From Bacteroidetes bacterium GWA2_32_17 (GTDB lineage Bacteria; Bacteroidota; Bacteroidia; Bacteroidales; GWA2-32-17): 42,218 bases of DNA. Below are positions 8,428 through 16,443 of the stretch, piece after piece (within the stretch, counting starts at the first letter, position 1; each line of letters starts with the position of its first letter). The translations under genes and the position numbers were made by a program. The notes beneath the pieces are model-generated. The model saw nothing but the letters and a program-made list of their open reading frames with translations, searched no databases and was not told the origin of the DNA. The stretch spans positions 1 through 42,218 of the forward strand of contig MENF01000034.1 of NCBI GenBank assembly GCA_001769035.1, read 5' to 3'.

Positions 8428-8622
8428 CTATTTTTCCATGAATTTAGAAAATTTTTCGTCTATATGTTGAATAAACCATTTATCAATTACTGACTTTTTA
8501 AATCTCCATTCCTTACCTAATTTAGCTGCAGGTATTTTTCCTTCATTAGCCCATGTATATATAGTTTGTGGTTTAAATTTTAAATATTTTGCAACTTCTT
8601 CAAGTGTCATTATATCATCCAT
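8428..8622 (-). CDS. HTH_17 excisionase-like DNA-binding protein
   Basis: A 64-residue protein that is almost entirely a MerR/excisionase-type winged helix-turn-helix. It contains MTLEEVAKYLKFKPQTIYTW, then GKIPAAKLGKEWRF and KSVIDKWF, the standard HTH_17 layout. It probably binds DNA as a small regulator. It lies 3 bases downstream of the membrane protein gene and shares its promoter. Nothing nearby (no integrase or att site) suggests an actual excisionase role. Confidence 0.85.
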   Translation of the reverse strand: MDDIMTLEEVAKYLKFKPQTIYTWANEGKIPAAKLGKEWRFKKSVIDKWFIQHIDEKFSKFMEK

Positions 8623-8625
8623 AAT

Positions 8626-9411
8626 CTATTTCTTTATTAAATATAAAATGCTCGTTGTATCGTTTTTAATATCAGTTGTATCTGTTTGGTGAGTGGAATA
8701 TTTTACTGTATCTTGCTGTTGAATATCTTTATTTGATATTAAATGTTCGACCGAATAAATAACTGCAGTGTAAAAATTTCCTTCATATTTTCTGAACATT
8801 TTAAATTTTTCATTTTTATTACATAAAAATGGTCTTAAATTCCATGATAATTGTATTCCCACAAATGCAAGAATTATAATCCAGATTTTAAATACTGTAA
8901 CTCCTATTTGAGGATAAATCGTCTTTTTTTCGCAAGCATATTTTAATGCATCAACCATTAACCTTAAACCAAAAATACCTGCGAATATGAAAATTGCAAC
9001 ATGTAAAAGTTGTAAAAAATGATAATTGCCGCCGGTGAGTTGGAAGAAGATAACGATTGGAGCAAAGGATAGTATTATAACAGACGTTAATACTAATCCG
9101 CTTAAAACAATAATGAGCATTTGCCTCATACTCATTTTAGAACCTAATACCTGCTGAATAATAAAAAAGGATGGGAAGCAAATAATTATTGCAGAGAGAA
9201 AAAGTACAATTAATTTTATTCCTGCTACAATTGATTGAAGAAAGCTATGATAACTACCCATTACAAGACCATAGACAAATACAAAAGCACAGATAGTAAT
9301 GATTTGTTTAATTATTAGCCTGTTTGACTGCTTTTTATTTATTTCCTCGAAATAGGATTCTTTGTTTTGGAAAATATTAAATACTTCCATTAAGTTTATT
9401 GAATTTTTCAT
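8626..9411 (-). CDS. polytopic membrane protein of unknown function
   Basis: A 261-residue protein. A cytoplasmic-looking N-terminus (about 1-33) is followed by five hydrophobic segments at about 35-55, 62-90, 98-125, 130-155 and 170-190, then the motif QLSWNLRPFLCNKNEKF and a hydrophilic, Thr/Asp-rich tail. The family is not recognised with certainty. The 'SWNLRPF' block after the last helix resembles uncharacterised conserved membrane proteins loosely annotated as actin-binding WH2-like, a label I would not trust. It has its own promoter (9435-9465) and is followed by the HTH gene, so a regulated two-gene operon is likely. Confidence 0.7.
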   Translation of the reverse strand: MKNSINLMEVFNIFQNKESYFEEINKKQSNRLIIKQIITICAFVFVYGLVMGSYHSFLQSIVAGIKLIVLFLSAIIICFPSFFIIQQVLGSKMSMRQMLIIVLSGLVLTSVIILSFAPIVIFFQLTGGNYHFLQLLHVAIFIFAGIFGLRLMVDALKYACEKKTIYPQIGVTVFKIWIIILAFVGIQLSWNLRPFLCNKNEKFKMFRKYEGNFYTAVIYSVEHLISNKDIQQQDTVKYSTHQTDTTDIKNDTTSILYLIKK

Positions 9412-9434
9412 ACCAAATGATTTTATTTTTTTTG

Positions 9435-9465
9435 CAAATATAATAATTTATTTTTATGTTTGCAA
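9435..9465 (-). promoter_or_regulatory. Bacteroidota-type promoter of membrane protein/HTH operon
   Basis: On the minus strand TTG (9465-9463) is followed by 20 bases and then TATATTTG (9442-9435), a near-ideal -33/-7 pair for the primary sigma factor of Bacteroidota. It lies 24 bases before the start codon at 9411. Confidence 0.7.
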
Positions 9466-9668
9466 CTGTTTATTATTATTTGATATTGTTTATTGATTTA
9501 CACTACTTTTAAAACCTTATAGTGATAATAGAATTACAGAAAAGAAAAACTTTATTGTTTTTCACAGCACATCTCAAAAATATATACCGATACAGAATAA
9601 ATTTGTAAAAAAAATTCACATTTATTGCAATCGGCATAACACATTAAAAACACTATTTAATTTTGCGA

Positions 9669-12173
9669 CTATCTTCCCTTCTTAAAAGCGGCAGCATTAA
9701 AAGATTTAGAAACATCGGTTGGCGAAACATTCATCAAAGCAGATAGCCATATTTCTTCAGGAATAAGATTAAAAGGTTTGATGGTTGACAAAACACCAAG
9801 CACAACAAGATTTGCACTTTTACCAAAAATATCGCCTAAATCATATACTATTTTATTTGCATCAACTTTTATAACATTATATTGCTCAATTAACTTTTCA
9901 ATATCTTCCATTTTTGGATAATCTTCTTTTTTTACATTCAAAGGCAGTGCAATAAAATTATTGATTATTATACTTCCATCTTTTTTTAGTAAGTCGAGAA
10001 ATCCGGGTCGCAGAATTTCACTTATTTCCATAACAATAAGTGCATCAACAGAATGTGGCGCAAAAACAGGAGAAGAAACGTTACCACAGCCAAAAGTAGA
10101 AATTACAGAGCCGCCAAGTTGAGCCATTCCGTGTGTATCGCCCTTAACAATATTTGTATTAAAATAAGGTGTTTGCATTGCCATTTCCGAAAGCACTTTC
10201 CCAAAAAACAAATTGCCTTGCCCGCCAATTCCTCTTATTGCAACCCTTAATGATTCGGGAAGATTTTTAATTTCAATATTGTCTGTTTTTATTATTTCAG
10301 GAATGTTCAAAGATTGGGCTTTTATTTCTTTTGCTTTTACGGATTCGTCCATATATACAATTGCATCGAATGGGCAACGTTGCATACATACAGGTTTGTG
10401 TGAGCCGCAATTAGAACATAATGCAGTGAAATGTGGTAACTTATTTTCGTCCAATTCAATTCCGGGACACATATTACACAAACCACAATTTTTACATTGA
10501 GCGTAGTTGATTTCTACTTTCCTTATTTTGTCTTTTATTGGAATATCGTGAATACATGGACCTTCAAAAATTAAAGTAGAATAAGTGCCTTCTTCTGCAA
10601 GTTTTAGGGCTTTTAATAATTCATCTTCAACTTCTTTTAAGTTGTACGAATCAATAACAATAGTTCTTCCACCCTCCGCTTCTAACGCTCTTTTTAAACT
10701 AAATCTGTGAGGACGTCCTTCGAGATTAAGTTTTGAACTTGGTGCAGGTTGTCCGCCTGTCATAGCAGTTATGTAGTTATCAAGTATTACTTTAACTCCG
10801 GGAATATTTCTAAAAACAGAATTTCGGGTAGAATCCAAACCCGAATGACATTCGGTTGAATCTCCAATCACGCTAATTACCTGTCCTGCCATTTCGGGAT
10901 GCGAAAGAACAAAACCCTGACGCATAGAATCAGAAGCACCCATGCACGAAACGGTATCAATGCCATTGAGGAAATATAAAAGAGTAGAACAGCCAATATC
11001 GCCGAATGAAGCAAATATTTTTTTCTTTTTTTTCAGTTTGTTTATAGTGAGTGCAAATGCTTTGTACTGGCAACCAGGGCAAATAGCAGGTGGTCTGTTA
11101 ATTGGCTTTAATAAAGATACCTTTTTTTCTGTCTTAAACTGAAAAACATTATTTGTCGTTAAAAATTCCAATACATCATCGGGATTCCAGTTTGTTATTG
11201 TGTTATATTCATCTTTGCCAATTAATTTGATATTCAACAAGCTAATTTTTTCTTGCAGGAATTTGTCGCCATCTTCAATAATAAATAGTTTACCTTTAAT
11301 TTTTTTAGCAAACACTTTTATTTTATTTTCAGGAATTGGATTTGCTATTGCCAAAGAAAGAATAGAAGGATTTAATCCGGCAATTTTTAACGCTTCTTTT
11401 ACAATTATTTCGGCTTCTCCATTTACTATAACACCCCAGTCATCTGTTCCATAAGTTGTACACACAAGTTCAGAATTTTCGCTCCATTTCTTAATTCCAG
11501 GAATTCTTTCCTGAGTTACCTTGTTATAATTTGCTCTGGCTAATCCAGGTAAAAGCATCCATTCTTTTAAATTTTCAGGAAGAACTCGTGGTTCAACTTT
11601 TCGTGAATCTTTAGTAATAATTAAAGCTTCGGAGTGTGCAAGAATTCCAGAAACTAAGACAATAATTGGTGTGTTGAATTTTTTACTTAAGTCGGCAGCA
11701 GTCCATGCCATATTGTACATCTCTTGATGGTTGCGTGGTTCCAGAACAGGTAAGCGTGATGCCGCACAAAAATATCTGGCATCAATAACATGTTGAGTAC
11801 TTGATGGGACATAATCAGTAGCTGCATAAATCACTAAAGCACCAGCTTTTGCTGAAAAAAAAGCAGTTGTTGTAAGTGCATCCCCAGCATGAAAAACGCC
11901 TGGAATTTTCATAGTAACGATAGTATCATCACCGGCAATAGCATGCCCTAAGCCAACAGAAACTGCAACTGCTTCATTTACCGACCATCCAACTTTTATT
12001 TTATCCTGAACAGAAGCCAAGCATTTATCAATCACTTCAGTACTTGGGGTTCCGGGATATCCAGTTGCTGCACGATAACCTGCGTGAATAACACCAAGTG
12101 CGAGGGCAGTATTACCATCTACAATTAGTTTTGTATTTGCGGGAGAATTTACAATTTTATTAAAATCAGACAT
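9669..12173 (-). CDS. fused indolepyruvate:ferredoxin oxidoreductase (IorA-IorB)
   Basis: About 834 residues joining both IOR subunits in one chain. The alpha part has the pyrimidine-binding domain (ATGYPGTPSTEVIDKC near residue 36) and the TPP domain (PPAICPGCQYKAF, FGDIGCSTLLYF, then a GDSTECHSGLDS-type Mg/TPP motif). A double [4Fe-4S] ferredoxin domain follows (CKNCGLCNMCP and CSNCGSHKPVCMQRCPFDAI, about 555-605). The last ~190 residues are the gamma/IorB domain (IRGIGGQGNLFFGKVLSEMA). It decarboxylates arylpyruvates to arylacetyl-CoA and reduces ferredoxin. In this context the likely substrate is indolepyruvate, giving indoleacetyl-CoA, the CoA donor for the CoA-transferase encoded just upstream. 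I chose ATG 12173; an in-frame GTG at 12203 would add ten residues. Confidence 0.92.
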   Translation of the reverse strand: MSDFNKIVNSPANTKLIVDGNTALALGVIHAGYRAATGYPGTPSTEVIDKCLASVQDKIKVGWSVNEAVAVSVGLGHAIAGDDTIVTMKIPGVFHAGDALTTTAFFSAKAGALVIYAATDYVPSSTQHVIDARYFCAASRLPVLEPRNHQEMYNMAWTAADLSKKFNTPIIVLVSGILAHSEALIITKDSRKVEPRVLPENLKEWMLLPGLARANYNKVTQERIPGIKKWSENSELVCTTYGTDDWGVIVNGEAEIIVKEALKIAGLNPSILSLAIANPIPENKIKVFAKKIKGKLFIIEDGDKFLQEKISLLNIKLIGKDEYNTITNWNPDDVLEFLTTNNVFQFKTEKKVSLLKPINRPPAICPGCQYKAFALTINKLKKKKKIFASFGDIGCSTLLYFLNGIDTVSCMGASDSMRQGFVLSHPEMAGQVISVIGDSTECHSGLDSTRNSVFRNIPGVKVILDNYITAMTGGQPAPSSKLNLEGRPHRFSLKRALEAEGGRTIVIDSYNLKEVEDELLKALKLAEEGTYSTLIFEGPCIHDIPIKDKIRKVEINYAQCKNCGLCNMCPGIELDENKLPHFTALCSNCGSHKPVCMQRCPFDAIVYMDESVKAKEIKAQSLNIPEIIKTDNIEIKNLPESLRVAIRGIGGQGNLFFGKVLSEMAMQTPYFNTNIVKGDTHGMAQLGGSVISTFGCGNVSSPVFAPHSVDALIVMEISEILRPGFLDLLKKDGSIIINNFIALPLNVKKEDYPKMEDIEKLIEQYNVIKVDANKIVYDLGDIFGKSANLVVLGVLSTIKPFNLIPEEIWLSALMNVSPTDVSKSFNAAAFKKGR

Positions 12174-12197
12174 AATTGATTTAGGATTTATTATTTC

Positions 12198-12313
12198 GTT
12201 CACTGTTCACTGTTCTACGAATTACGAATTTACGAATTACGAATTAGCTGTTCATTATACTTTGTACTTAATACTTTGTTCATTGTTCACTACCTATTGT
12301 TCACTGTTTATTG
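12198..12313. repeat. ACGAATT / GTTCATTGTTC repeat mosaic, copy A
   Basis: The IOR/CoA-transferase spacer consists of ACGAATT-type tandem units (12214-12246) and the words GTTCACTGTTC and TTCATTATACTTTGTACTTA. The block 12247-12287 matches 15747-15788 with a single-base indel. No coding potential is seen. Confidence 0.75.
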
Positions 12314-13510
12314 TTATACTATTTTATTATTTAATAATTCTTTTATTTGTTCAATATTAAAGCCAGCTTCTTTATATATCTTTTCATTATGTTCGCCCAG
12401 TCGGGGAGCACAGTTTAATGTATAATCTATTTTGGTTAAAAAAGAAGAACTGACTGGTGCAGGAAACAATGAAACCTTATTCCCTGAAGGTAATTGTGTT
12501 TTCAGCATATTTTGTTTTACAAATTCAAGTTTTGCAACATCAGATGTTGAATTTACGGGCGAAACCGCTAATCCTAATTTTGAACAAACTTCAACAAACC
12601 CTGCAGTTGTGTAATTTTTTAATCCTTTTCGGATATCTTTATAAATAGCATTTTTATCATTATTGCGTCCCTGATTTGTTATTCTATTTGTTTTTGTTAA
12701 ATGTTCAAAACCATTAATTTTAGTAAGTTTATCCCATTGCGAATCGTTTCCTATGGCAAGATATATATGCCCATCTTTTGTAGGATAACAATTGCAAGGT
12801 ATAAAACTACGATGTTCATTTCCGCTACGAGTAAATATTTCGGATTCATTTTTAACAAATTCCAATTGGGGAAGTGCAGTAATTAACCATGATGCAGCAC
12901 ATTGTGCCATAGAAATATCAATTTTCTTTCCGTTTTCATTTTGTTCTAACATAGCAATTAATACTTGTGAAAATGCTTCATCGCCAGCTTTTAAGTCAAT
13001 AACAGGTAATCCGCAAAGCATAGGGTCTCTGTCAGGTTCACCTGTCAAAAACATGTATCCTAGCATTGCTTGCATGGCTGGATCATAACCGGCTCTATCG
13101 GGATACTCGGGACCCATCGCTGATATTCCACACCAAATAAGTTTTGGGTTAGCTTTTTTCAACGTTTCAAAATCAATTCCCAGTTGCAAGTACCTTAATG
13201 GCAAGGTATTGCACATAAACACATCCACTTCTAATTCACGAATAAGTTTTCTTAACAAATCCTGACCCTCTTTCTTTTTCAAGTTTAATGTTATAGCTTC
13301 TTTACCAATATTTGGCGGAATATAATATGAGTGTAAATCGTCAATTCCTGTATCTTCGCCTATATACCTGTTTGGGTCGCCACTCTTTGACTTTTCATTT
13401 TCAGCAGGGGATTCGATACGAATTACACGCCACCCTAATTGGACAAAACGTTGTGTAGCATAAGGAAGTGCAAGGGCTTGTTCTAAACTTAAAATTATTT
13501 TATTGTTCAT
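12314..13510 (-). CDS. class III (CaiB/BaiF) CoA-transferase, likely IaaL-like
   Basis: A 398-residue family III CoA-transferase. The nucleotide/CoA fold starts at residue 8 (LEQALALPYATQRFVQLGWR). Other family marks are NLKKKEGQDLLRKLI, GYDPAMQAMLGYMFLTGEP and LPVIDLKAGDEAFSQVL, in which Asp172 aligns with the catalytic aspartate that forms the acyl anhydride. Family members move CoA between carboxylic acids without ATP. In the Aromatoleum indoleacetate system a family III enzyme (IaaL) moves CoA from indoleacetyl-CoA to (2-aminophenyl)succinate. Here the gene sits between the IOR and the mutase, which fits that step. The specificity is inferred from context only. Confidence 0.85.
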   Translation of the reverse strand: MNNKIILSLEQALALPYATQRFVQLGWRVIRIESPAENEKSKSGDPNRYIGEDTGIDDLHSYYIPPNIGKEAITLNLKKKEGQDLLRKLIRELEVDVFMCNTLPLRYLQLGIDFETLKKANPKLIWCGISAMGPEYPDRAGYDPAMQAMLGYMFLTGEPDRDPMLCGLPVIDLKAGDEAFSQVLIAMLEQNENGKKIDISMAQCAASWLITALPQLEFVKNESEIFTRSGNEHRSFIPCNCYPTKDGHIYLAIGNDSQWDKLTKINGFEHLTKTNRITNQGRNNDKNAIYKDIRKGLKNYTTAGFVEVCSKLGLAVSPVNSTSDVAKLEFVKQNMLKTQLPSGNKVSLFPAPVSSSFLTKIDYTLNCAPRLGEHNEKIYKEAGFNIEQIKELLNNKIV

Positions 13511-13546
13511 TGTTATTTACGAAATACGAATTTTACGAATGTACGA
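13511..13546. repeat. ACGAAATACGAATTTTACGAAT repeat, copy B1
   Basis: The spacer between the CoA-transferase and the GxxExxY gene has the pattern TTTACGAAATACGAA-TTTTACGAATGTACGAAT. Close relatives are at 16281-16313 and 18065-18095. Confidence 0.75.
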
Positions 13547-13552
13547 ATCAAT

Positions 13553-13957
13553 TTACTTTAAATTAACTATTCTTTTATAATGTAAATTTCTCGGAGCAAA
13601 ATATGATAGAATTCCAAGTTTAAGATTATTAGAAACTAAATATTCGTAAACTTGGTCAATATGTGCTTTTACAAATCTGTTTCCTTTTTTTAATTCCAAA
13701 ACGATTTTATCTTCAATTATAAAATCAAAGAAACCGCTTCCAATTTTTTCACCTTTAAATTTGAGTGGATAATATTTTTGCTCAATGAATTTTAAACCTG
13801 CGTTCTTCAAAGCAATCGCAACAGCTTTTTGATAAATCTTTTCAGCGTGCCCATATCCAAGTTCATTATACACTTCAAACAATATCCCAATTATCTGATA
13901 ACATAACTCTGGATAAACTAAATCGGCTCTATGAATTATCGGCTCTTTCATTCCCAA
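13553..13957 (-). CDS. GxxExxY family protein (PD-(D/E)XK-like)
   Basis: A 134-residue protein of the GxxExxY family. The namesake motif is GHAEKIY (about residues 36-42). A nuclease-like core FFDFIIEDKIVLELKK (about 77-92) has the D...ExK spacing of the PD-(D/E)XK superfamily. The biochemical role of this family is unsettled. It is the only gene in the operon with no obvious metabolic job, and repeat DNA of the ACGAAT family lies on both sides (13511-13546 and, in opposite orientation, 13957-13979). It looks like an insertion between the CoA-transferase and mutase genes. The start could also be the Met two codons later. Confidence 0.85.
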   Translation of the reverse strand: MGMKEPIIHRADLVYPELCYQIIGILFEVYNELGYGHAEKIYQKAVAIALKNAGLKFIEQKYYPLKFKGEKIGSGFFDFIIEDKIVLELKKGNRFVKAHIDQVYEYLVSNNLKLGILSYFAPRNLHYKRIVNLK

Positions 13958-13977
13958 ATTCGTTTTAATTCGTAAAA

Positions 13978-15585
13978 TTAGAAAAAGATTGGTTCTTTAT
14001 ATTCTCCATAAACTTCTTTAAGCACTTGAATTATTTCACCAACGGTTGCATATTCTTTTACGGCAGCAATTATTGAAGGCATAAGGTTTTGAGCATTTTG
14101 TGCATCATTTCTAACAGTTGTTAGCAAATCTTTTACTTCATCATTATTTCGAGATTTTTTTATAGCGTGTAGCTTTGTGATTTGCTTGTTAGCAGCTTTT
14201 TCATTGTATTGATGAAAATCAACTGGTTTAACTTCTTCTTCTTTGGTATAAATATTTAAACCAACCTTTGCAACATCACCTCGTTGAATTCCCATTTCTC
14301 TGATATAAGCTTGTTTGGAAACAGATTCTTGGATTTTTCCTGTAGCTACGGCATTAATAATTCCTCCCCATTCATCAACCTTTTTCATTTCTTCTTTAAT
14401 CTCTTTTTCGAAACGGTCTGTCAGAGATTCAACATAATATGAGCCTCCAAGTGGATCAACCGTATCGCAGATACCCATTTCGTGAATAAGAATCTGCATT
14501 GTTCGAAGAGAAAGTTCAGCAGCTTTTTCGGTTGGAATTGTATAAGCCTCGTCGTAACTACAAAGTGCCATAGTTTGTGTACCTGAAAGAGCAGAAATCA
14601 GAGCATAATATGCACTTCTAATAATATTATTTTCTGGTTGTTCTTTAGTAAGACCACCACCTCCTCCACCAGCAATCATTCTTAACCAGCATGAGTTATC
14701 ATTTTTTGCTTTATATTCTTCACGAATAATTTTAGCCCATAACCTACGTCCTCCCCTGAATTTTGCAATTTGTTCAAACATATTACCATAAATATCAAAA
14801 TTGAATGAAAGGCGTGAAGCAAACTCGTCAATGTCGATTCCTCTCTGAATCGCACCATCGGAATAGGCTTTGGCAATACAGAAAGCATATGCCATTTCCT
14901 GAATAGGATTGGCGCCACTTTCTCTTATGTGGTATCCGCAAACACTGACAGGACTGTATTTAGGAATATTTTTAGCACAATACTCAATGGTATCGATTAC
15001 TAGTTTTACCGATTTATCTACAGGAAAAATCCATGTTCCGCGACCGATAAATTCTTTAAGAATGTCATTTTGTGCAGTACCTCTCAGGTTTTTAATATCG
15101 TATCCCCATTTCTCTGCAAGTGCGATATACATGGCTATAAGAACAATGGCAGAACCATTAATGGTAAGAGAAACAGTAATTTTGTTAAGGTCAATATTTT
15201 TAAATGCAATTTCAAAATCTTCAAGGGTATCAATGGTCATTCCAACTCTTCCGATTTCACCAAATGCTCGCTGGTCATCTGAATCCAAACCACATTGTGT
15301 TGGAAGGTCGAATGCAACATTTAAACCTGACTGACCATTGTTAAGAAGGAAATGAAACCGTTCATTGGTTTCCTCAGGAGTTGCAAATCCAGCATACTGA
15401 CGAATAGTAAAAGGACTATTGCGATACATCAATGAATGGATACCGCGTGTAAAAGGATATTGACCTGGAACTTCATTTTCAATTTCTTTACTAACATCTT
15501 TTTGAGTGTATAAAGGTTCAACCTCAATACCCGATTCAAGGTAAACTGGTTTAATTGTTGTTTTTGATTTTTCAGTAATTGACAT
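13978..15585 (-). CDS. methylmalonyl-CoA mutase-type acyl-CoA mutase, large subunit
   Basis: A 535-residue (beta/alpha)8 substrate-binding subunit without the B12 domain, as in two-subunit acyl-CoA mutases. Family motifs: YPFTRGIHSLMYR (42-54), FTIRQYAGFATPEETN (59-74), FDLPTQCGLDSD (92-103), GTAQNDILKEFIGRGTWIFP (169-188), SVCGYHIRESGA (214-225), DPLGGSYYVE. Against P. shermanii MCM, Gln197, Arg207 and His244 are kept as Gln172, Arg182 and His219, but Tyr89 is His50. The RTHSQTSGWSLT block is replaced by a Gly6 run (306-311). The kept Arg suggests a CoA ester with a free carboxylate; the changed pocket argues against plain methylmalonyl-CoA. Context suggests (2-aminophenyl)succinyl-CoA to (2-aminobenzyl)malonyl-CoA (IaaGH-like). 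Confidence 0.88.
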   Translation of the reverse strand: MSITEKSKTTIKPVYLESGIEVEPLYTQKDVSKEIENEVPGQYPFTRGIHSLMYRNSPFTIRQYAGFATPEETNERFHFLLNNGQSGLNVAFDLPTQCGLDSDDQRAFGEIGRVGMTIDTLEDFEIAFKNIDLNKITVSLTINGSAIVLIAMYIALAEKWGYDIKNLRGTAQNDILKEFIGRGTWIFPVDKSVKLVIDTIEYCAKNIPKYSPVSVCGYHIRESGANPIQEMAYAFCIAKAYSDGAIQRGIDIDEFASRLSFNFDIYGNMFEQIAKFRGGRRLWAKIIREEYKAKNDNSCWLRMIAGGGGGGLTKEQPENNIIRSAYYALISALSGTQTMALCSYDEAYTIPTEKAAELSLRTMQILIHEMGICDTVDPLGGSYYVESLTDRFEKEIKEEMKKVDEWGGIINAVATGKIQESVSKQAYIREMGIQRGDVAKVGLNIYTKEEEVKPVDFHQYNEKAANKQITKLHAIKKSRNNDEVKDLLTTVRNDAQNAQNLMPSIIAAVKEYATVGEIIQVLKEVYGEYKEPIFF

Positions 15586-15600
15586 ATTTTATTGTTTAAA

Positions 15601-15796
15601 AAAGTTTAGAGTTTAGAGTTTCGAGTTTTTAGTTCATCGTTCATTATACTTAATACTTTGTAATAATACCTTTGTTCACTGTTCTACGAATTACGAATAC
15701 TACGAATTACGAATTTACGAATTACGAATTTACGAATTACTAATTGGCTGTTCATTATACTTTGTACTTAATACCTTTGTTCATTGTTAAAAAAGT
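15601..15796. repeat. ACGAATT / TTCATTATACTTTG repeat mosaic, copy C
   Basis: The 211-base spacer between the two mutase subunit genes contains a GTTTAGAGTTTAGAGTTT stutter at 15603, ACGAATT tandem units at 15685-15740, and a 42-base block (15747-15788) almost identical to 12247-12287. No ORF or terminator is seen. Confidence 0.75.
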
Positions 15797-16189
15797 TTAT
15801 TGTTTATTGTTAGTAGCTGATAGGTTTTTAAAATAAGAAACTACCTCATCAACTTTAGTGCCTGTTGGAAAAACTGCATTTGGTCCAAGTTTTAATAGAG
15901 TTTCAACGTCTTGTGTAGGAATGTTTCCACCAACAACCCAAGGGATGTGTAATTTGTTAGCAATCATAACATCTTTTATTCTTTGGGTTATAATCGCATG
16001 TGTTCCTGATAAAATCGAAAGTCCTATAACGTCTACTTTATTATCAATAGCCATTTTAATAATTTCTTCGGGCGATTTTCTAAGTCCAGTATAAACAACT
16101 TCAAATCCTGCATCTTTTAAAGCATGAGCAAGCACTTTTACACCAACATCATGACCGTCGAGTCCGGGTTTAGATAAAAGTATTTTCAT
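15797..16189 (-). CDS. cobalamin-binding small subunit of acyl-CoA mutase
   Basis: A 130-residue Rossmann-like B12 domain with the base-off/His-on signature DxHxxG (Asp11-His13-Gly16 in LSKPGLDGHDVGVKVLA), the SxL motif (Ser58-Leu60) and Gly87-Gly88, all expected for adenosylcobalamin mutases. It pairs with the large subunit encoded just downstream to make the active holoenzyme; His13 would be the lower axial cobalt ligand. Its size matches the separate small subunits of isobutyryl-CoA- and IaaGH-type mutases. The reactivating G-protein chaperone (MeaB/ArgK type) is not in the window. Confidence 0.93.
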   Translation of the reverse strand: MKILLSKPGLDGHDVGVKVLAHALKDAGFEVVYTGLRKSPEEIIKMAIDNKVDVIGLSILSGTHAIITQRIKDVMIANKLHIPWVVGGNIPTQDVETLLKLGPNAVFPTGTKVDEVVSYFKNLSATNNKQ

Positions 16190-16219
16190 TTATTTATATT
16201 TTATTAATTAGTTCAAATT

Positions 16220-16440
16220 TAGTAATTTTATTGTTATAGAATAGTCATACATTGTTTATAGTTCATTGCTAAGTTGTTCTTTACGAAATACGAATTTTAC
16301 GAATGCACGAATTAACTATTCATAGTTCACTGTATAACTCCCCGCATTCTAAACTCCCGCAACAATTGGGGGACAAGCTCTAAAGGACACAACATTCATA
16401 TACTTTGTACTTTATACTTTGTTCATTTTTTTACGTTTAT
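16220..16440. repeat. mixed intergenic repeats
   Basis: The spacer upstream of the small mutase subunit has one GTCATACATTG unit (about 16250), an ACGAAATACGAATTTTACGAAT copy (16281-16313) and TACTTTGTACTTTATACTTTG (about 16400). It belongs to the same families as the other spacers of this operon. Confidence 0.6.
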
Positions 16441-16443
16441 TTC

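Noticed and set aside
8428-8622. Phage or ICE excisionase at a tRNA integration site
   Set aside because: No integrase, no direct repeat of the tRNA 3' end and no phage genes nearby; generic HTH_17 regulator preferred.
14909-15334. 141-codon plus-strand ORF
   Set aside because: Entirely antisense to the conserved mutase large subunit, with no domain and no promoter.
13978-16189. Ordinary methylmalonyl-CoA mutase for propionate metabolism
   Set aside because: Active-site blocks differ strongly (His for Tyr89, Gly6 run), and epimerase, decarboxylase and MeaB genes are absent; an arylsuccinyl-CoA-type substrate fits better.
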